Made by a program: the position numbers and the translations under genes. From Deltaproteobacteria bacterium (GTDB taxonomy: Bacteria > Desulfobacterota > Desulfomonilia > UBA1062), in the NCBI GenBank assembly GCA_011372875.1, contig DSAD01000177.1:1-36455 (forward strand): a stretch of DNA of 36,455 bases. The letters run 5' to 3'. Under the pieces are notes generated by a model. It saw nothing but the letters and a program-made list of their open reading frames with translations. It made no database searches and was not told the origin of the DNA. Positions 1 through 9,464 of the stretch are shown here, one piece after another. Position 1 is the first letter of the stretch. Each line of letters opens with the position of its first letter.

Positions 1-2
1 AT

Positions 3-707
3 TATAAAGTTCTTACTGCCGAGGAAGAACTGGATCTGGCTTACAGATACAGGGATGGAGACGAAAAAGCCGGACACATGATCATTTTATCCAATATGCG
101 CTTTGCACGCAAGATTGCTCATCGCTATTTTCATCTGGTCGACGATCCTTCCGAGATCATCCAGAACGCGAATCTTGGACTGGTAAAGGCTTTAACCCGT
201 TTTGACCCGGATGTGGGGGTGCGATTCATCTCCTATGCAATCTGGTGGGTTAAGGCTTATATTAAAAACCATATCAACAAGAGCTACAAGGTCCATACAG
301 GGAGTCTTGCAGATTCCAACAATCTTGTCTCCCTCGACTGCAGCATCTCCCATGATACAGACACAGAAGAGACGATGCTTGACTCTCTTTCTTATGATGG
401 GCCCGACCAGAATGAATTGTATACCTACAAAGAACGGGGGGCTTTTCTCAGAAACCTCTTGAGGTCCGACCCCCCCATACTTACAGACAGAGAAGCCTTC
501 ATTATTGAATGCCGTTTTCTGAACGAACCTCCGGCCACACTCAAGGACATCTCTTCGAAGATCGGTGTGACACGGGAACGCGTGAGACAGATCCAGGTGC
601 GATCTCTTGAGAAGATCAGGAATGCGATCTTGAAATGTGGCTCCATCAAAACAGAAGACATCACTATTAATCAGGGTTACTCCATAAGAAGAAGGGTGTC
701 ATTTTAG
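3..707 (+). CDS. rpoH: RNA polymerase sigma-32-like factor (RpoH family), 5' end outside window
   Basis: Reading frame is open from base 3 (YKVLTAEEELDLAYRYRDGDEKAGHMIILSNMRFARKIA...). Region 2 (GLVKALTRFDPDVGVRFISYAIWWVKAYIKNHI) and region 4 HTH (LKDISSKIGVTRERVRQIQVRSLEKIRNAI) are both present. Confidence 0.88.
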   Translation, partial: YKVLTAEEELDLAYRYRDGDEKAGHMIILSNMRFARKIAHRYFHLVDDPSEIIQNANLGLVKALTRFDPDVGVRFISYAIWWVKAYIKNHINKSYKVHTGSLADSNNLVSLDCSISHDTDTEETMLDSLSYDGPDQNELYTYKERGAFLRNLLRSDPPILTDREAFIIECRFLNEPPATLKDISSKIGVTRERVRQIQVRSLEKIRNAILKCGSIKTEDITINQGYSIRRRVSF

Positions 708-2612
708 ATTACTGTATTTCTCAGCCAGCTTCTCCAGTTCGTCCCAGCGCTGATAGGCCGAATCGATTTCCGTTATAAGCGTCTCGAGTCTTTCATTGGT
801 TTCTATGACCGTCTTCGCATCATTTCTCACATGAAACTCCGGATCTCCCAGGGTAGTCGAAAGTATTGACCTGGCCTGTTCCATTTTTTCGATCCGTGCT
901 GGAAGCTCTTCCAGATCCCGCGACTCTTTATATGAGAGCCTGGTCTTTTCCCTGGGCGATCTTTGTTTTCTGTTATTATCGCATCTTGATGTATCGGGAC
1001 TCGAAAAAGCCTTATCAGGTCTCTGTCGCAGCCAGTCATCGTAACCTCCCACATATTCAGCAAGATGTCCGTTTCCTTCAAAAACAATTGTAGAGGTTGC
1101 AACATTGTTCAGAAAGGACCGGTCATGACTTACCATGAGAACTGTTCCAGCATATTTCAGCAGTCTGTATTCCAGTATCTCCAGGGTCTCGGCATCAAGG
1201 TCGTTGGTCGGCTCATCGAGAATCAGAACATTTGACGGCACGGAAAAAAGCTTTGCCAGGAGTACACGGTTGCGTTCTCCACCGGACAGGGCTCTCACAG
1301 GCGACATGATCTGATCACGGGAAAAAAGGAAATCCTGCAAATACCCAAAAACATGCCTGGGCACATCACCCAACATGACATGGTCGTTTGACCCTGCTAC
1401 ATTCTCCTTGAGTGTCTTGTTTTCATCGAGTTGACCCCTGAGTTGATCGAAATAGGCTATCTGAACCCTGCTCCCCAGACGTATTCTGCCGTTTTCCGGT
1501 TTCAGTTCTCCAATCAGGAGCCTTACCAGTGTGGTCTTTCCACAACCGTTTGGGCCCATTATGCCCACCTTGTCGCCACGGACAATTGTGGTTGAAAACG
1601 ACTCGATAATCCTGTTATTCCCGTAAGAGAAGCTGATGGTCTCGGCATCGGCCACAAGTCGGCCGCTTCGCTGGGCCTCCTGAATAACCAGCCTGACAGT
1701 CCCTGCCTGGTCGCGCCTGAGGGCTCTTTCCTGCCTCAACTGCATTAATGCCCTTACCCTGCCTTCGTTTCTGGTGCGACGAGCCTTTACCCCACGCCTG
1801 ACCCAGGCCTCCTCTTTGGTGAGCTTCTTGTTGAAATCCTGCATGTTCTTTTCTTCGATCTCCAGCATTGCCTGTCTTCGTTCAATGTAGGTACTGTAGT
1901 CGCAGGAAAAGGACAAGATCCTTCCCCTGTCGATCTCAACGATACGTGTGGAGAGTTTCCCGAGAAAAGAACGGTCATGGGATACAAACATGATCGTATG
2001 TTCATACCTCATTAGGAATTCTTCGAGCCAGAGTATGGAATTCATATCCAGATGGTTTGTAGGCTCATCAAGCAGCAGAATATCCGGTTCACCTACCAGT
2101 GCCCTTGCCAGAAAGACCCTGCGTTTCAAACCCGCAGACAGATATCTGAACTCTGAATGCTCATCCAGTTCTGTCTTACCGATGATCATCTCAACATCCT
2201 TATGGTAATTCCATGCACCTGAGACCTCAAGCATGCGTTGAACCTTTCCAAGCTTTCCGAAAAGGTCAGCAGCGGTATTCTTTTCAGCCACCAGCCTTGT
2301 AATCTTCCGATATTCCCTCAGCAGATCCATATGTTCCCGGCAGCCTGAGGCGACGATGTCGTATACCGTCCCCGGCAGATCATCAGGCACTTCCTGTGGA
2401 AGCACCGCAATTCTTACATTGCTGTTACTTACAACACTCCCCTCATCCGGAGCAAGATCGCCATTTATGATCTTCATAAGGGTAGTCTTACCTGAGCCGT
2501 TGCGGCCCATGAGACCTATCCTTTCACCTGCTGATATTTTCAGACATGCCCTGTCAAGCACAGCGGACCCCCCGAAACTCACAGAGACATCATTGATGGC
2601 CAGCAGTTCCAT
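699..2612 (-). CDS. uup: ABC-F family ATPase, Uup-like with C-terminal coiled-coil domain
   Basis: Two ABC domains (GRNGSGKTTLMK / GPNGCGKTTLVR; LSAGLKRRVFLARAL / LSGGERNRVLLAKL; LLLDEPTNHLD / LILDEPTNDLD), no TM segments, and a C-terminal LSYKESRDLEELPARIEKME coiled coil typical of Uup. Confidence 0.9.
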   Translation of the reverse strand: MELLAINDVSVSFGGSAVLDRACLKISAGERIGLMGRNGSGKTTLMKIINGDLAPDEGSVVSNSNVRIAVLPQEVPDDLPGTVYDIVASGCREHMDLLREYRKITRLVAEKNTAADLFGKLGKVQRMLEVSGAWNYHKDVEMIIGKTELDEHSEFRYLSAGLKRRVFLARALVGEPDILLLDEPTNHLDMNSILWLEEFLMRYEHTIMFVSHDRSFLGKLSTRIVEIDRGRILSFSCDYSTYIERRQAMLEIEEKNMQDFNKKLTKEEAWVRRGVKARRTRNEGRVRALMQLRQERALRRDQAGTVRLVIQEAQRSGRLVADAETISFSYGNNRIIESFSTTIVRGDKVGIMGPNGCGKTTLVRLLIGELKPENGRIRLGSRVQIAYFDQLRGQLDENKTLKENVAGSNDHVMLGDVPRHVFGYLQDFLFSRDQIMSPVRALSGGERNRVLLAKLFSVPSNVLILDEPTNDLDAETLEILEYRLLKYAGTVLMVSHDRSFLNNVATSTIVFEGNGHLAEYVGGYDDWLRQRPDKAFSSPDTSRCDNNRKQRSPREKTRLSYKESRDLEELPARIEKMEQARSILSTTLGDPEFHVRNDAKTVIETNERLETLITEIDSAYQRWDELEKLAEKYSNLK

Positions 2613-2702
2613 ATATTCCTCTCGTTGAGACAGCCTTTTCCGAATTTATATCTGAAATGCCGGCACTCGCATAAGAGACCTCTCACACGCTGGACAGTCC
2701 GG

Positions 2703-3431
2703 CTAGAACAGGCCCTGCAATACCGTTGTGCGTCCCTGTTCGTAATTGGTATCAATTGGAAGATCTTTCCTTGCAGATGCTTGCCTTGCAAGCTCATCGC
2801 AGCGTTCGTTTTCCACATGCCCTGCATGCCCTTTGAGCCATTCAAAGATTACATGGTGAATTTCTGTAAGCTCAATAAGCTGCTCCCAGAGATCATAGTT
2901 TTCAGCTGGCTCGTTTTTCGCACGCATCCAGCCATTCTCCCGCCACCTTCGTGCCCAGCCTTTCATAATGCCATTAACTACATACTGGGAATCGGTTCTC
3001 AGCAATGCCTTTACCGGTTTCTTAAACTTACGCAGTGCAACGATAGTCCCCATAAGTTCCATTCTGTTATTGGTGGTTTTCCGAAAGCCCCCTGAGATCT
3101 CCAGGCGATCATCTCCGTCGATAATAACAATACCATATCCTCCTGGGCCTGGATTGTTGATACTTCCCCCATCGGTATATATTTCCACATATCCCTGCAG
3201 GTCTCGCGATTCCAGGGGGGCATCTTGAATACGGGATGTTTTCTGTCTTTTAGCAGTGTTGGGATCTGCAATCCAGGCCTGAGCCTGTTCCAGGCAAGCA
3301 AAACCTTTAAACCTGGCCCCGTGAAAACCCATGACCTGAATCTGTGCACCATCAGGACCATACCACTGGGTATAGATGCCGGGTTTACGCCCCGACGCTA
3401 CAGCATAAAATTTATTCCTTGCCTTTGCCAC
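2703..3431 (-). CDS. rnhA: Ribonuclease HI with N-terminal viroplasmin-like/hybrid-binding domain
   Basis: N-terminal KFYAVASGRKPGIYTQW...VMGFHGARFKGF (HBD). RNase H core YTDGGSINNPGPGGYGIVI...NNRMELMGTIVAL...TDSQYVVNGI...WLKGHAGHVENERCDELAR. Confidence 0.93.
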   Translation of the reverse strand: MAKARNKFYAVASGRKPGIYTQWYGPDGAQIQVMGFHGARFKGFACLEQAQAWIADPNTAKRQKTSRIQDAPLESRDLQGYVEIYTDGGSINNPGPGGYGIVIIDGDDRLEISGGFRKTTNNRMELMGTIVALRKFKKPVKALLRTDSQYVVNGIMKGWARRWRENGWMRAKNEPAENYDLWEQLIELTEIHHVIFEWLKGHAGHVENERCDELARQASARKDLPIDTNYEQGRTTVLQGLF

Positions 3432-3633
3432 TTCGTCTTCACCTGGAATCAGACTTACCGTCCGTAACGCTTCACAAAGAGATCAGGGTTCCCTTCCGAG
3501 AGAAAAAATGCACAGCAGGACCCAAGGCCTGCCCCGGGATTCATACCGTCTGTTGTGAAGCGACTCTACGAATGCAGTGCAGCCAAGTCAAGATGAAAAC
3601 ATCATCCATCTACAAAAATACAGCTTGGAATAG

Positions 3634-3670
3634 GCCGGAGCGCAAGACTTTCATTGTCCTGCGCTCCGGC
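3634..3670. repeat. Strong hairpin (gccggagcgcaagac / gtcctgcgctccggc)
   Basis: 15-bp arms at 3634-3648 and 3656-3670 with one mismatch and a 7-nt loop, in the gap between rnhA and the csp gene. Confidence 0.7.
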
Positions 3671-3764
3671 AAATCGGCACTATTGTACAGGCCCATTGCT
3701 TACAAGAGAATGGGGCTGTTTCGAACAGTGTTTTGAGCAGGGGCTGCCCTGCCCTGATCCTTTT

Positions 3765-3968
3765 CTATTCTTTACAAACGTTAGCTGCCTGAGGACCCTT
3801 CGGACCGCTGACAATGTCAAATGTCACTCGCTGACCCTCATCGAGTGATCTGAACCCATCTTGTGTAATGGAGGTGTGATGAACAAAAACATCATCGCCG
3901 CCACCGTCAACCGTTATAAAACCAAACCCCTTTGAATCATTAAACCATTTTACTGTTCCTGTTGCCAT
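3765..3968 (-). CDS. Cold-shock domain protein (CspA family)
   Basis: [34 protein letters not shown]...[13 protein letters not shown]1/RNP2 motifs present. ATG at 3968 preferred over the longer ORF start at 4052. Confidence 0.95.
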   Translation of the reverse strand: MATGTVKWFNDSKGFGFITVDGGGDDVFVHHTSITQDGFRSLDEGQRVTFDIVSGPKGPQAANVCKE

Positions 3969-4269
3969 GAATGACCTCTTGTTCCAGACCCCTGCACTTA
4001 AAGGCATTGGGGCCCTGCAGATAAATTTCTGAAAATATAAAAGTATCGTCAATGAATTTGTACTCGTTGAAGGTATCCGTTGGTATCATTCGCAAAGCAT
4101 TCTTCAGGTCAGATATATTCATATTTCAGATCTAAAATACGCTTTAAAGGACAACGTCCTGTGTGTCAAGCGCAAATATATCCTTGTCGGACATACCCTC
4201 TTACCATTTCTTTATTGCACATTGCGTTGCCTTATTGACTTTTTGATTCAATTGTTCTAATCATACTCC

Positions 4270-4875
4270 ATGTTTGAAACCAAAGAGCACAAGAATAAAA
4301 AGATCTTCGACGTTTCCCTGAAACTGTTTGCCCGATACGGTTACAAAAAGACCACTCTGGAAGATGTTGCATCGAAATTGGACATGACAAAGAGCAACAT
4401 CTATTTTTACGTGAAGAACAAGCGTGATCTCTACGAAAAGACAGTGAGCCATGCACTGGAAAACTGGCGTGATTCAGTGGCAGAGGCCGTTTCAGAGGTG
4501 GATGATGTTGTAGAGAAATTCTCTGTTATGGCTAAGAAATCTTTCGATTACCTGGCAATCGATGAAGATCTCCGGGCCATCTTGATGAAAGACCCGGGCA
4601 TCTTTTCACTGTCCCCGAGGGAAGACCGTTTCTATGAAATAAACATGGGCGCGATGCACCTGATAAAGAGCATCCTGATACAGGGGATCGAGGAAGGACG
4701 TTTCCATCCTGTGGACGTTAACCATACAACCGAGCTTTTCTTTTCTATCTACATAATGTTTCTGATCAAGACCTATGTGAAGTCTGAAGGAATATCATCT
4801 GTTCTCATGTACGATGAAGGGCTGAAGATCGTTTTAAGGGGATTGCGCAAAGACCAGTCGGTCTCGCCGGTATAA
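4270..4875 (+). CDS. TetR/AcrR family transcriptional regulator
   Basis: N-terminal HTH KKIFDVSLKLFARYGYKKTTLEDVASKLDMTKSNIYFYVKNKRDLYEK; helical C-terminal domain. Confidence 0.92.
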   Translation: MFETKEHKNKKIFDVSLKLFARYGYKKTTLEDVASKLDMTKSNIYFYVKNKRDLYEKTVSHALENWRDSVAEAVSEVDDVVEKFSVMAKKSFDYLAIDEDLRAILMKDPGIFSLSPREDRFYEINMGAMHLIKSILIQGIEEGRFHPVDVNHTTELFFSIYIMFLIKTYVKSEGISSVLMYDEGLKIVLRGLRKDQSVSPV

Positions 4876-4917
4876 TACCCGGCAACGATCTGCAATACAA
4901 AAAAGAGGAGGTGTTTC

Positions 4918-5571
4918 ATGACAGAAGCGACATTACAGGCGCTCGACGGGCTCAGGGACCTTTCCATGGTCAAATGGTACATTATCCCGCTATTGGCAAT
5001 CGTGTTCTATGTCTATGCAAAAGAAATCAGGCTGGCCAGACAGACAAACAACTGGGATGCCGTCTTTGCCGGACTAACCATCTTCGGCATCGACTTCTTC
5101 AATGAAACCTGGAACGGATGGGTACTGCACTTTTCGCAGAGATCCGCATTCTGGACAACACCTGGAGATACCGCACTGCGCACCATGGTTGGGTGGAACA
5201 TCGAGATCATGTTCATGTTCCTGCTCGTAGGGATAATCTTCTATTATACCCTATCCGAGAGCACTACCGAGAAGATCCTGGGCCTGCCCGAGAAATGGTT
5301 CTGGGCCATAGGTTATTCGGTCTTCTGTGTCTTTGTCGAATGTCTGCTGAACTTAGGAGGCCACCTGGTCTGGGAATATCCCTTCTGGTATCTTTCCTTT
5401 GGCGGGGTCTGGCTCATCTTCCTTATTGGATACTTTCACTTCTTCTGCGGTGCTATCTGGGTCATTACACGCAAGACAATGAAAGCAAAGATAAGCATCC
5501 TGGTGTTTATCTACTCGGTGCCGGCCATCATGAACATTCTGGCCTTCGGCTTCTTTGGATGGAATTACTGA
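4918..5571 (+). CDS. Polytopic membrane protein of unknown function
   Basis: 217 aa with about six hydrophobic segments and an RBS (gaggagg) just upstream of ATG 4918. 42 bp downstream of the TetR gene on the same strand. Confidence 0.85.
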   Translation: MTEATLQALDGLRDLSMVKWYIIPLLAIVFYVYAKEIRLARQTNNWDAVFAGLTIFGIDFFNETWNGWVLHFSQRSAFWTTPGDTALRTMVGWNIEIMFMFLLVGIIFYYTLSESTTEKILGLPEKWFWAIGYSVFCVFVECLLNLGGHLVWEYPFWYLSFGGVWLIFLIGYFHFFCGAIWVITRKTMKAKISILVFIYSVPAIMNILAFGFFGWNY

Positions 5572-5609
5572 CAAGTTAACTGCCGGATACATATTTTACA
5601 ATGCTGCAT

Positions 5610-5658
5610 GGATTCCAGGACCCAAGATGAAACTACTATCATTTAAGGTCCTGGATCC
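5610..5658. repeat. Intergenic inverted repeat (ggattccaggacc ... ggtcctggatcc)
   Basis: Arms 5610-5622 and 5647-5658, one base unpaired, downstream of the membrane protein gene; possible transcript-end structure. Confidence 0.5.
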
Positions 5659-5670
5659 AAATTTCCGTAA

Positions 5671-5799
5671 ATGAAATACCTCGCCGCAAGCTTTAGAGGT
5701 ATCAACGGCTCTTTTTTACTGTTTCCACCTCACCTTTATCCTCTCCCTTAAGGGTCGAGGATAAATTCGTGCCCGATTACAAGCAGCTAACCTATCATC
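5671..5799. repeat. Interspersed intergenic repeat, copy A
   Basis: Aligns across ~129 bp with 25956-26083: shared tacctcg[c/g]c/ggcaagct..gaggtatc, ttttttact, ctcacctttatcctctccc, and aagcagct[a/t]ac[c/g]tatcatc. Confidence 0.75.
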
Positions 5800-5938
5800 A
5801 GAATGAATGTCTGCCATAACACCAGCAGGGCTTTGTTTGGTATGTCGCAGTTTTCTTGTCTGCATACCTTGACTCTTGATACCACGGGCTACATATTGAA
5901 ATCAGACCGAAATAAAATTTAAACTAAGGGGTATTTCT

Positions 5939-6478
5939 ATGACTAAGGCGACCAGAGAGAATCGTAGAAAGAATGTAATTGAAGCGTTGAACAAGGCACG
6001 CGCCATGGAACTGCAGGCTATTCACCAGTACATGAACCAGCATTATAACATCGACGACATGGATTATGGTGATCTCGCAGCCAAGGTCAAGCTCATTGCC
6101 ATCGACGAGATGCGGCATGCCGAGATGTTTGCTGAAAGGATCAAGGAACTGGGGGGAGAGCCCACAACCGAACTTGCAGGAAAGGTTGTACTCGGTCAAA
6201 AGATTGAAGGTATCTTTCCCTTCGATGCGAAACAGGAAGACGATACCATGGATACATACAACGAGTTTATCCAGGTGTGCCGGGATAACGGCGACAGCAC
6301 CAGCATGAAACTCTTTGAAGCCATCATTGACGAAGAACAGATACATTACAATTATTTCGACAACGTAAGCGAACACATAAAAAACCTGGGCGCATCATAC
6401 CTGTCACAGATAGCTGGAACCCCGGCAGATACCGGGGCTGCTTCACGGGGCTTTGCAGCTGCTTCCGGAGAAGCCTGA
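5939..6478 (+). CDS. Bacterioferritin / ferritin-like diiron protein
   Basis: NKARAMELQAIHQYMNQHY...LIAIDEMRHAEMFAERIKELGG...LFEAIIDEEQIHYNYFDN: E / ExxH diiron motifs in a four-helix pattern. Confidence 0.88.
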   Translation: MTKATRENRRKNVIEALNKARAMELQAIHQYMNQHYNIDDMDYGDLAAKVKLIAIDEMRHAEMFAERIKELGGEPTTELAGKVVLGQKIEGIFPFDAKQEDDTMDTYNEFIQVCRDNGDSTSMKLFEAIIDEEQIHYNYFDNVSEHIKNLGASYLSQIAGTPADTGAASRGFAAASGEA

Positions 6479-6487
6479 CAGGGGCTG

Positions 6488-7492
6488 TCATCCCCCGAAA
6501 AATCTTCCCTCTTCCCAGGCCACCTTGTGTTCCATGATGACCTGAAACTGGTGCTTGAGGTCTGCGATCTCGCGCTGCCAGAAGATCTCTCCTCCCCAGT
6601 CGGGATGATTGGATCTGAAGGCGTAGTCATTCACCTGCCTGGCGCACCAGGAAAGAAAATATATGATCCGCATAAACCGGAGAGGTTCTATCAGCCGCAG
6701 AGACGAGTAGTCGAATTCCCGGAACTGTTCGTACCCATCGAGCAGGAGGTCTATTTCACGGCGTGAGCGGCCGGCATGGTCGCTCAGGAGCATCCACAGA
6801 TCATGGACCGGGGGACCTGTCATCATATCGTCAAAATCAATGGCCATCAAACCTTCTCCCGGACGGTCCAGCAGATTGCCCCGGTGACAGTCTCCGTGAA
6901 TACGGATAAAATCGACATCGTCAAAAAGAGGAGAAATGGTTTTCACAATACCGGAGGTAAGTCTCTCAAAGGATTCCCGGTACTTGTCTATAACAAAACC
7001 CCCACTTACAAGCAGGTCCAGATCGTTCCTTGTAGATTTCTCAGGATGCAGGGTAATCCGGTCTTTCGGGCTGCGTTTTTCACCTGCAAGATGAATACGC
7101 CCGATCAGGCTGCCCACCCTTTTGAGATCGTCATCGGAATTAAGTTCCAAAGCACGGCCCGATTTCCTGGGAAAAAGGGCAAAAAACAGCCCGCCGTCAT
7201 TCCCCAGTGTGTTGCCGTCAGGCAGCCTTAACGGGCAGACAACAGGTATCTCGTCATCAGCACAGTCCAAAAGGAACTCGTGCTCATCCTCGAGGGCCTT
7301 CTTGCTCCACCGGTTCGGGCGGTAGAACTTGACGATGAGACGATCTCCGCCTTTGCTCTGCAGCTCGTATACCCTGTTGATATAACTGGGCAGCGGCATG
7401 GTAAGCCCGGTCATGGAAATGCCGGCAGCCTTTTCCACTATGTCAAGCAGCACCTCAGGGGTGAGATGTTCGTAATCGGAAACCCTGCTCAT
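6488..7492 (-). CDS. srkA: SrkA/YihE-like stress response protein kinase (APH fold)
   Basis: RVYELQSKGGDRLIVKFYRPNRWSKKALEDEHEFL; catalytic IRIHGDCHRGNLL and MAIDFDDMMTGPPVHDLWML. ATG 7492 (MSRVSDYEHL) preferred. Confidence 0.85.
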   Translation of the reverse strand: MSRVSDYEHLTPEVLLDIVEKAAGISMTGLTMPLPSYINRVYELQSKGGDRLIVKFYRPNRWSKKALEDEHEFLLDCADDEIPVVCPLRLPDGNTLGNDGGLFFALFPRKSGRALELNSDDDLKRVGSLIGRIHLAGEKRSPKDRITLHPEKSTRNDLDLLVSGGFVIDKYRESFERLTSGIVKTISPLFDDVDFIRIHGDCHRGNLLDRPGEGLMAIDFDDMMTGPPVHDLWMLLSDHAGRSRREIDLLLDGYEQFREFDYSSLRLIEPLRFMRIIYFLSWCARQVNDYAFRSNHPDWGGEIFWQREIADLKHQFQVIMEHKVAWEEGRFFGG

Positions 7493-7503
7493 AATGCCCC
7501 TGC

Positions 7504-9108
7504 CTAGGTATGCTCCCGCGTTTTCAGAAATGTCACGGCAGGCCAATCCTCCATCGCAGTCTTCAGCCTCCAGTTGTTCGGCGCCAGATAGGTAAGATAT
7601 CCTTCCGCATCCCTGGCAAGATACCCCTGATAGCTTTTCTCAAAATCCCTCATAACCTTGGGGTCATCACAGACAACCCACCGTGCGGCAGAATATTCGA
7701 CCGTCTCGTAGATGGCGTCCGCACCATATTCCGCCTTCAGTCTTTCCATGACTACGTCAAACTGAAGAACCCCCACAGCACCGAGGATATAGTTATTTCC
7801 GACAAGGGGTCTGAAGACCTGGACTGCGCCCTCTTCGCTCAACTGGACCAGTCCTTTCTGCAACTGCTTGAACCTGATGGGATTCTTCAGAATGACCCTT
7901 CTGAAATGTTCAGGGGCAAAGTGAGGAATACCCAGATATTTGAGCTCCTCCTTTTCGGTAAAGGTGTCCCCGATCCTGATTGTCCCGTGGTTGTGGATAC
8001 CGATGATATCTCCAGGATATGCCTCATCCACATTCGTCCTGTCCTGCGCCATGAAAATGGTTGCCTTTGAAAGGGTCACCTCTTTGCCTATCCTGTGGTG
8101 CATCACCTTCATGCCCCGGGTGAACTTGCCCGAGCAGATCCTGAAGAATGCGATCCTGTCACGGTGAGCAGGGTCCATGTTTGCCTGAATCTTGAATGTA
8201 AAGCCGGAAAAAGCCTGCTCAAAAGGGGATACCTTGCGGCTCAGAGCAGGCCTCAGCCCGGGACACGGCGACAACTCTACGAAGGCATCCAGAAGCTCTT
8301 TCACCCCGAAATTGTTTATCGCGCTGCCGAAGAAGATCGGGGTCTGTGTTCCATTGAGATAATCCTGCCGGTCAAAGGCAGGGAGTACTCCTTCAATGAG
8401 CTCCACATCATCACGAAGCTGCCCTGCCCTGCTGCCCAGGAGTTCATCCAGCCTGGAATCATACAGGTCGGTAATCACGATTCCGTCCTGCTCCCTGGTG
8501 GCCTTTCCCGGAGTGAAGAAATGAATCTCCCTGCGGTAAAGATTATAAACCCCCATAAAGCCACTGCCCATACCGATAGGCCAGCTCATAGGAACACATT
8601 CGATCTGCAGCTTGTCTTCGATATCGCTCAGCAGTTCCACAGGGGTGAGTCCTTCCCGGTCAAGCTTGTTGATAAAGGTCATTATGGGGGTATTGCGCAT
8701 CCGGCATACTTCCATAAGCTTCTCGGTCTGAGGTTCAACACCCTTTGTACTGTCTATCACCATGACAGCGGAATCCACGGCAGTGAGAACACGGTAGGTG
8801 TCTTCTGAAAAGTCCTGATGCCCCGGTGTGTCAAGGAGATTGATCTCATAGTCCTGATAGCAGAACTTCATAACCGATGTGGTTACGGAAATACCGCGCT
8901 CCTGTTCTATCTTCATCCAGTCGCTGGTGGCATGACGTGTTGCCTTACGTGCCTTTACCGTGCCGGCAAGTTGGATAGCCCCCCCGAAAAGGAGCAACTT
9001 CTCGGTCAGAGTAGTCTTGCCTGCATCCGGATGGCTGATTATGCCGAAGGTGCGGTGGCGTTCCACCTCTTTCTCTAAATATTTATCCGTTTCTTCAATC
9101 TTACACAT
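7504..9108 (-). CDS. prfC: Peptide chain release factor 3 (RF3)
   Basis: Translational GTPase: [78 protein letters not shown]3-specific C-terminal region. Confidence 0.96.
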   Translation of the reverse strand: MCKIEETDKYLEKEVERHRTFGIISHPDAGKTTLTEKLLLFGGAIQLAGTVKARKATRHATSDWMKIEQERGISVTTSVMKFCYQDYEINLLDTPGHQDFSEDTYRVLTAVDSAVMVIDSTKGVEPQTEKLMEVCRMRNTPIMTFINKLDREGLTPVELLSDIEDKLQIECVPMSWPIGMGSGFMGVYNLYRREIHFFTPGKATREQDGIVITDLYDSRLDELLGSRAGQLRDDVELIEGVLPAFDRQDYLNGTQTPIFFGSAINNFGVKELLDAFVELSPCPGLRPALSRKVSPFEQAFSGFTFKIQANMDPAHRDRIAFFRICSGKFTRGMKVMHHRIGKEVTLSKATIFMAQDRTNVDEAYPGDIIGIHNHGTIRIGDTFTEKEELKYLGIPHFAPEHFRRVILKNPIRFKQLQKGLVQLSEEGAVQVFRPLVGNNYILGAVGVLQFDVVMERLKAEYGADAIYETVEYSAARWVVCDDPKVMRDFEKSYQGYLARDAEGYLTYLAPNNWRLKTAMEDWPAVTFLKTREHT

Positions 9109-9464
9109 TCCTTATCCTTATATTCTCCAGTGCTCCTGTGGTTTGCCATGAAAGAATTTCTATCAATCCAGCATCGTTAGAACACAACCGGAACTTGATT
9201 CTCATGCGTCCTGTCCGGCAAAGCCCTTGAATAAAACAGGAAACTTCAGGCAAAGCTTCGAAGCAGAATTGAACCAATCTGTTTCCGGGCTGATTCAGCT
9301 GTGCCCTACGCTCTAATATGCAAACTTCCCCCTGTCAATTACAAAGTAGACCCTAAATAAAATGTTCAGGATAATACTTGCGTCACTCAAAGGGCAGCTC
9401 GTATGCATATCATGCTTCTCCTGAGCCCGGTTTTTGTGATAGTTATATGGGAAAGGAGAAGCTC

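Noticed and set aside
3468-3562. Possible 4.5S/SRP RNA or 6S RNA in the rnhA-csp gap
   Set aside because: The SRP apical motif (GGAAGGAAGCAGCC-like) is absent and no 6S-type bubble was evident; left as an unassigned structured region.
3344-3736. 130-aa plus-strand ORF upstream of rnhA
   Set aside because: Overlaps the rnhA 5' end and hairpins; composition is non-protein-like. The gap is better explained as structured noncoding DNA.
8095-8808. 237-aa plus-strand ORF inside prfC
   Set aside because: Antisense to prfC; no family resemblance.
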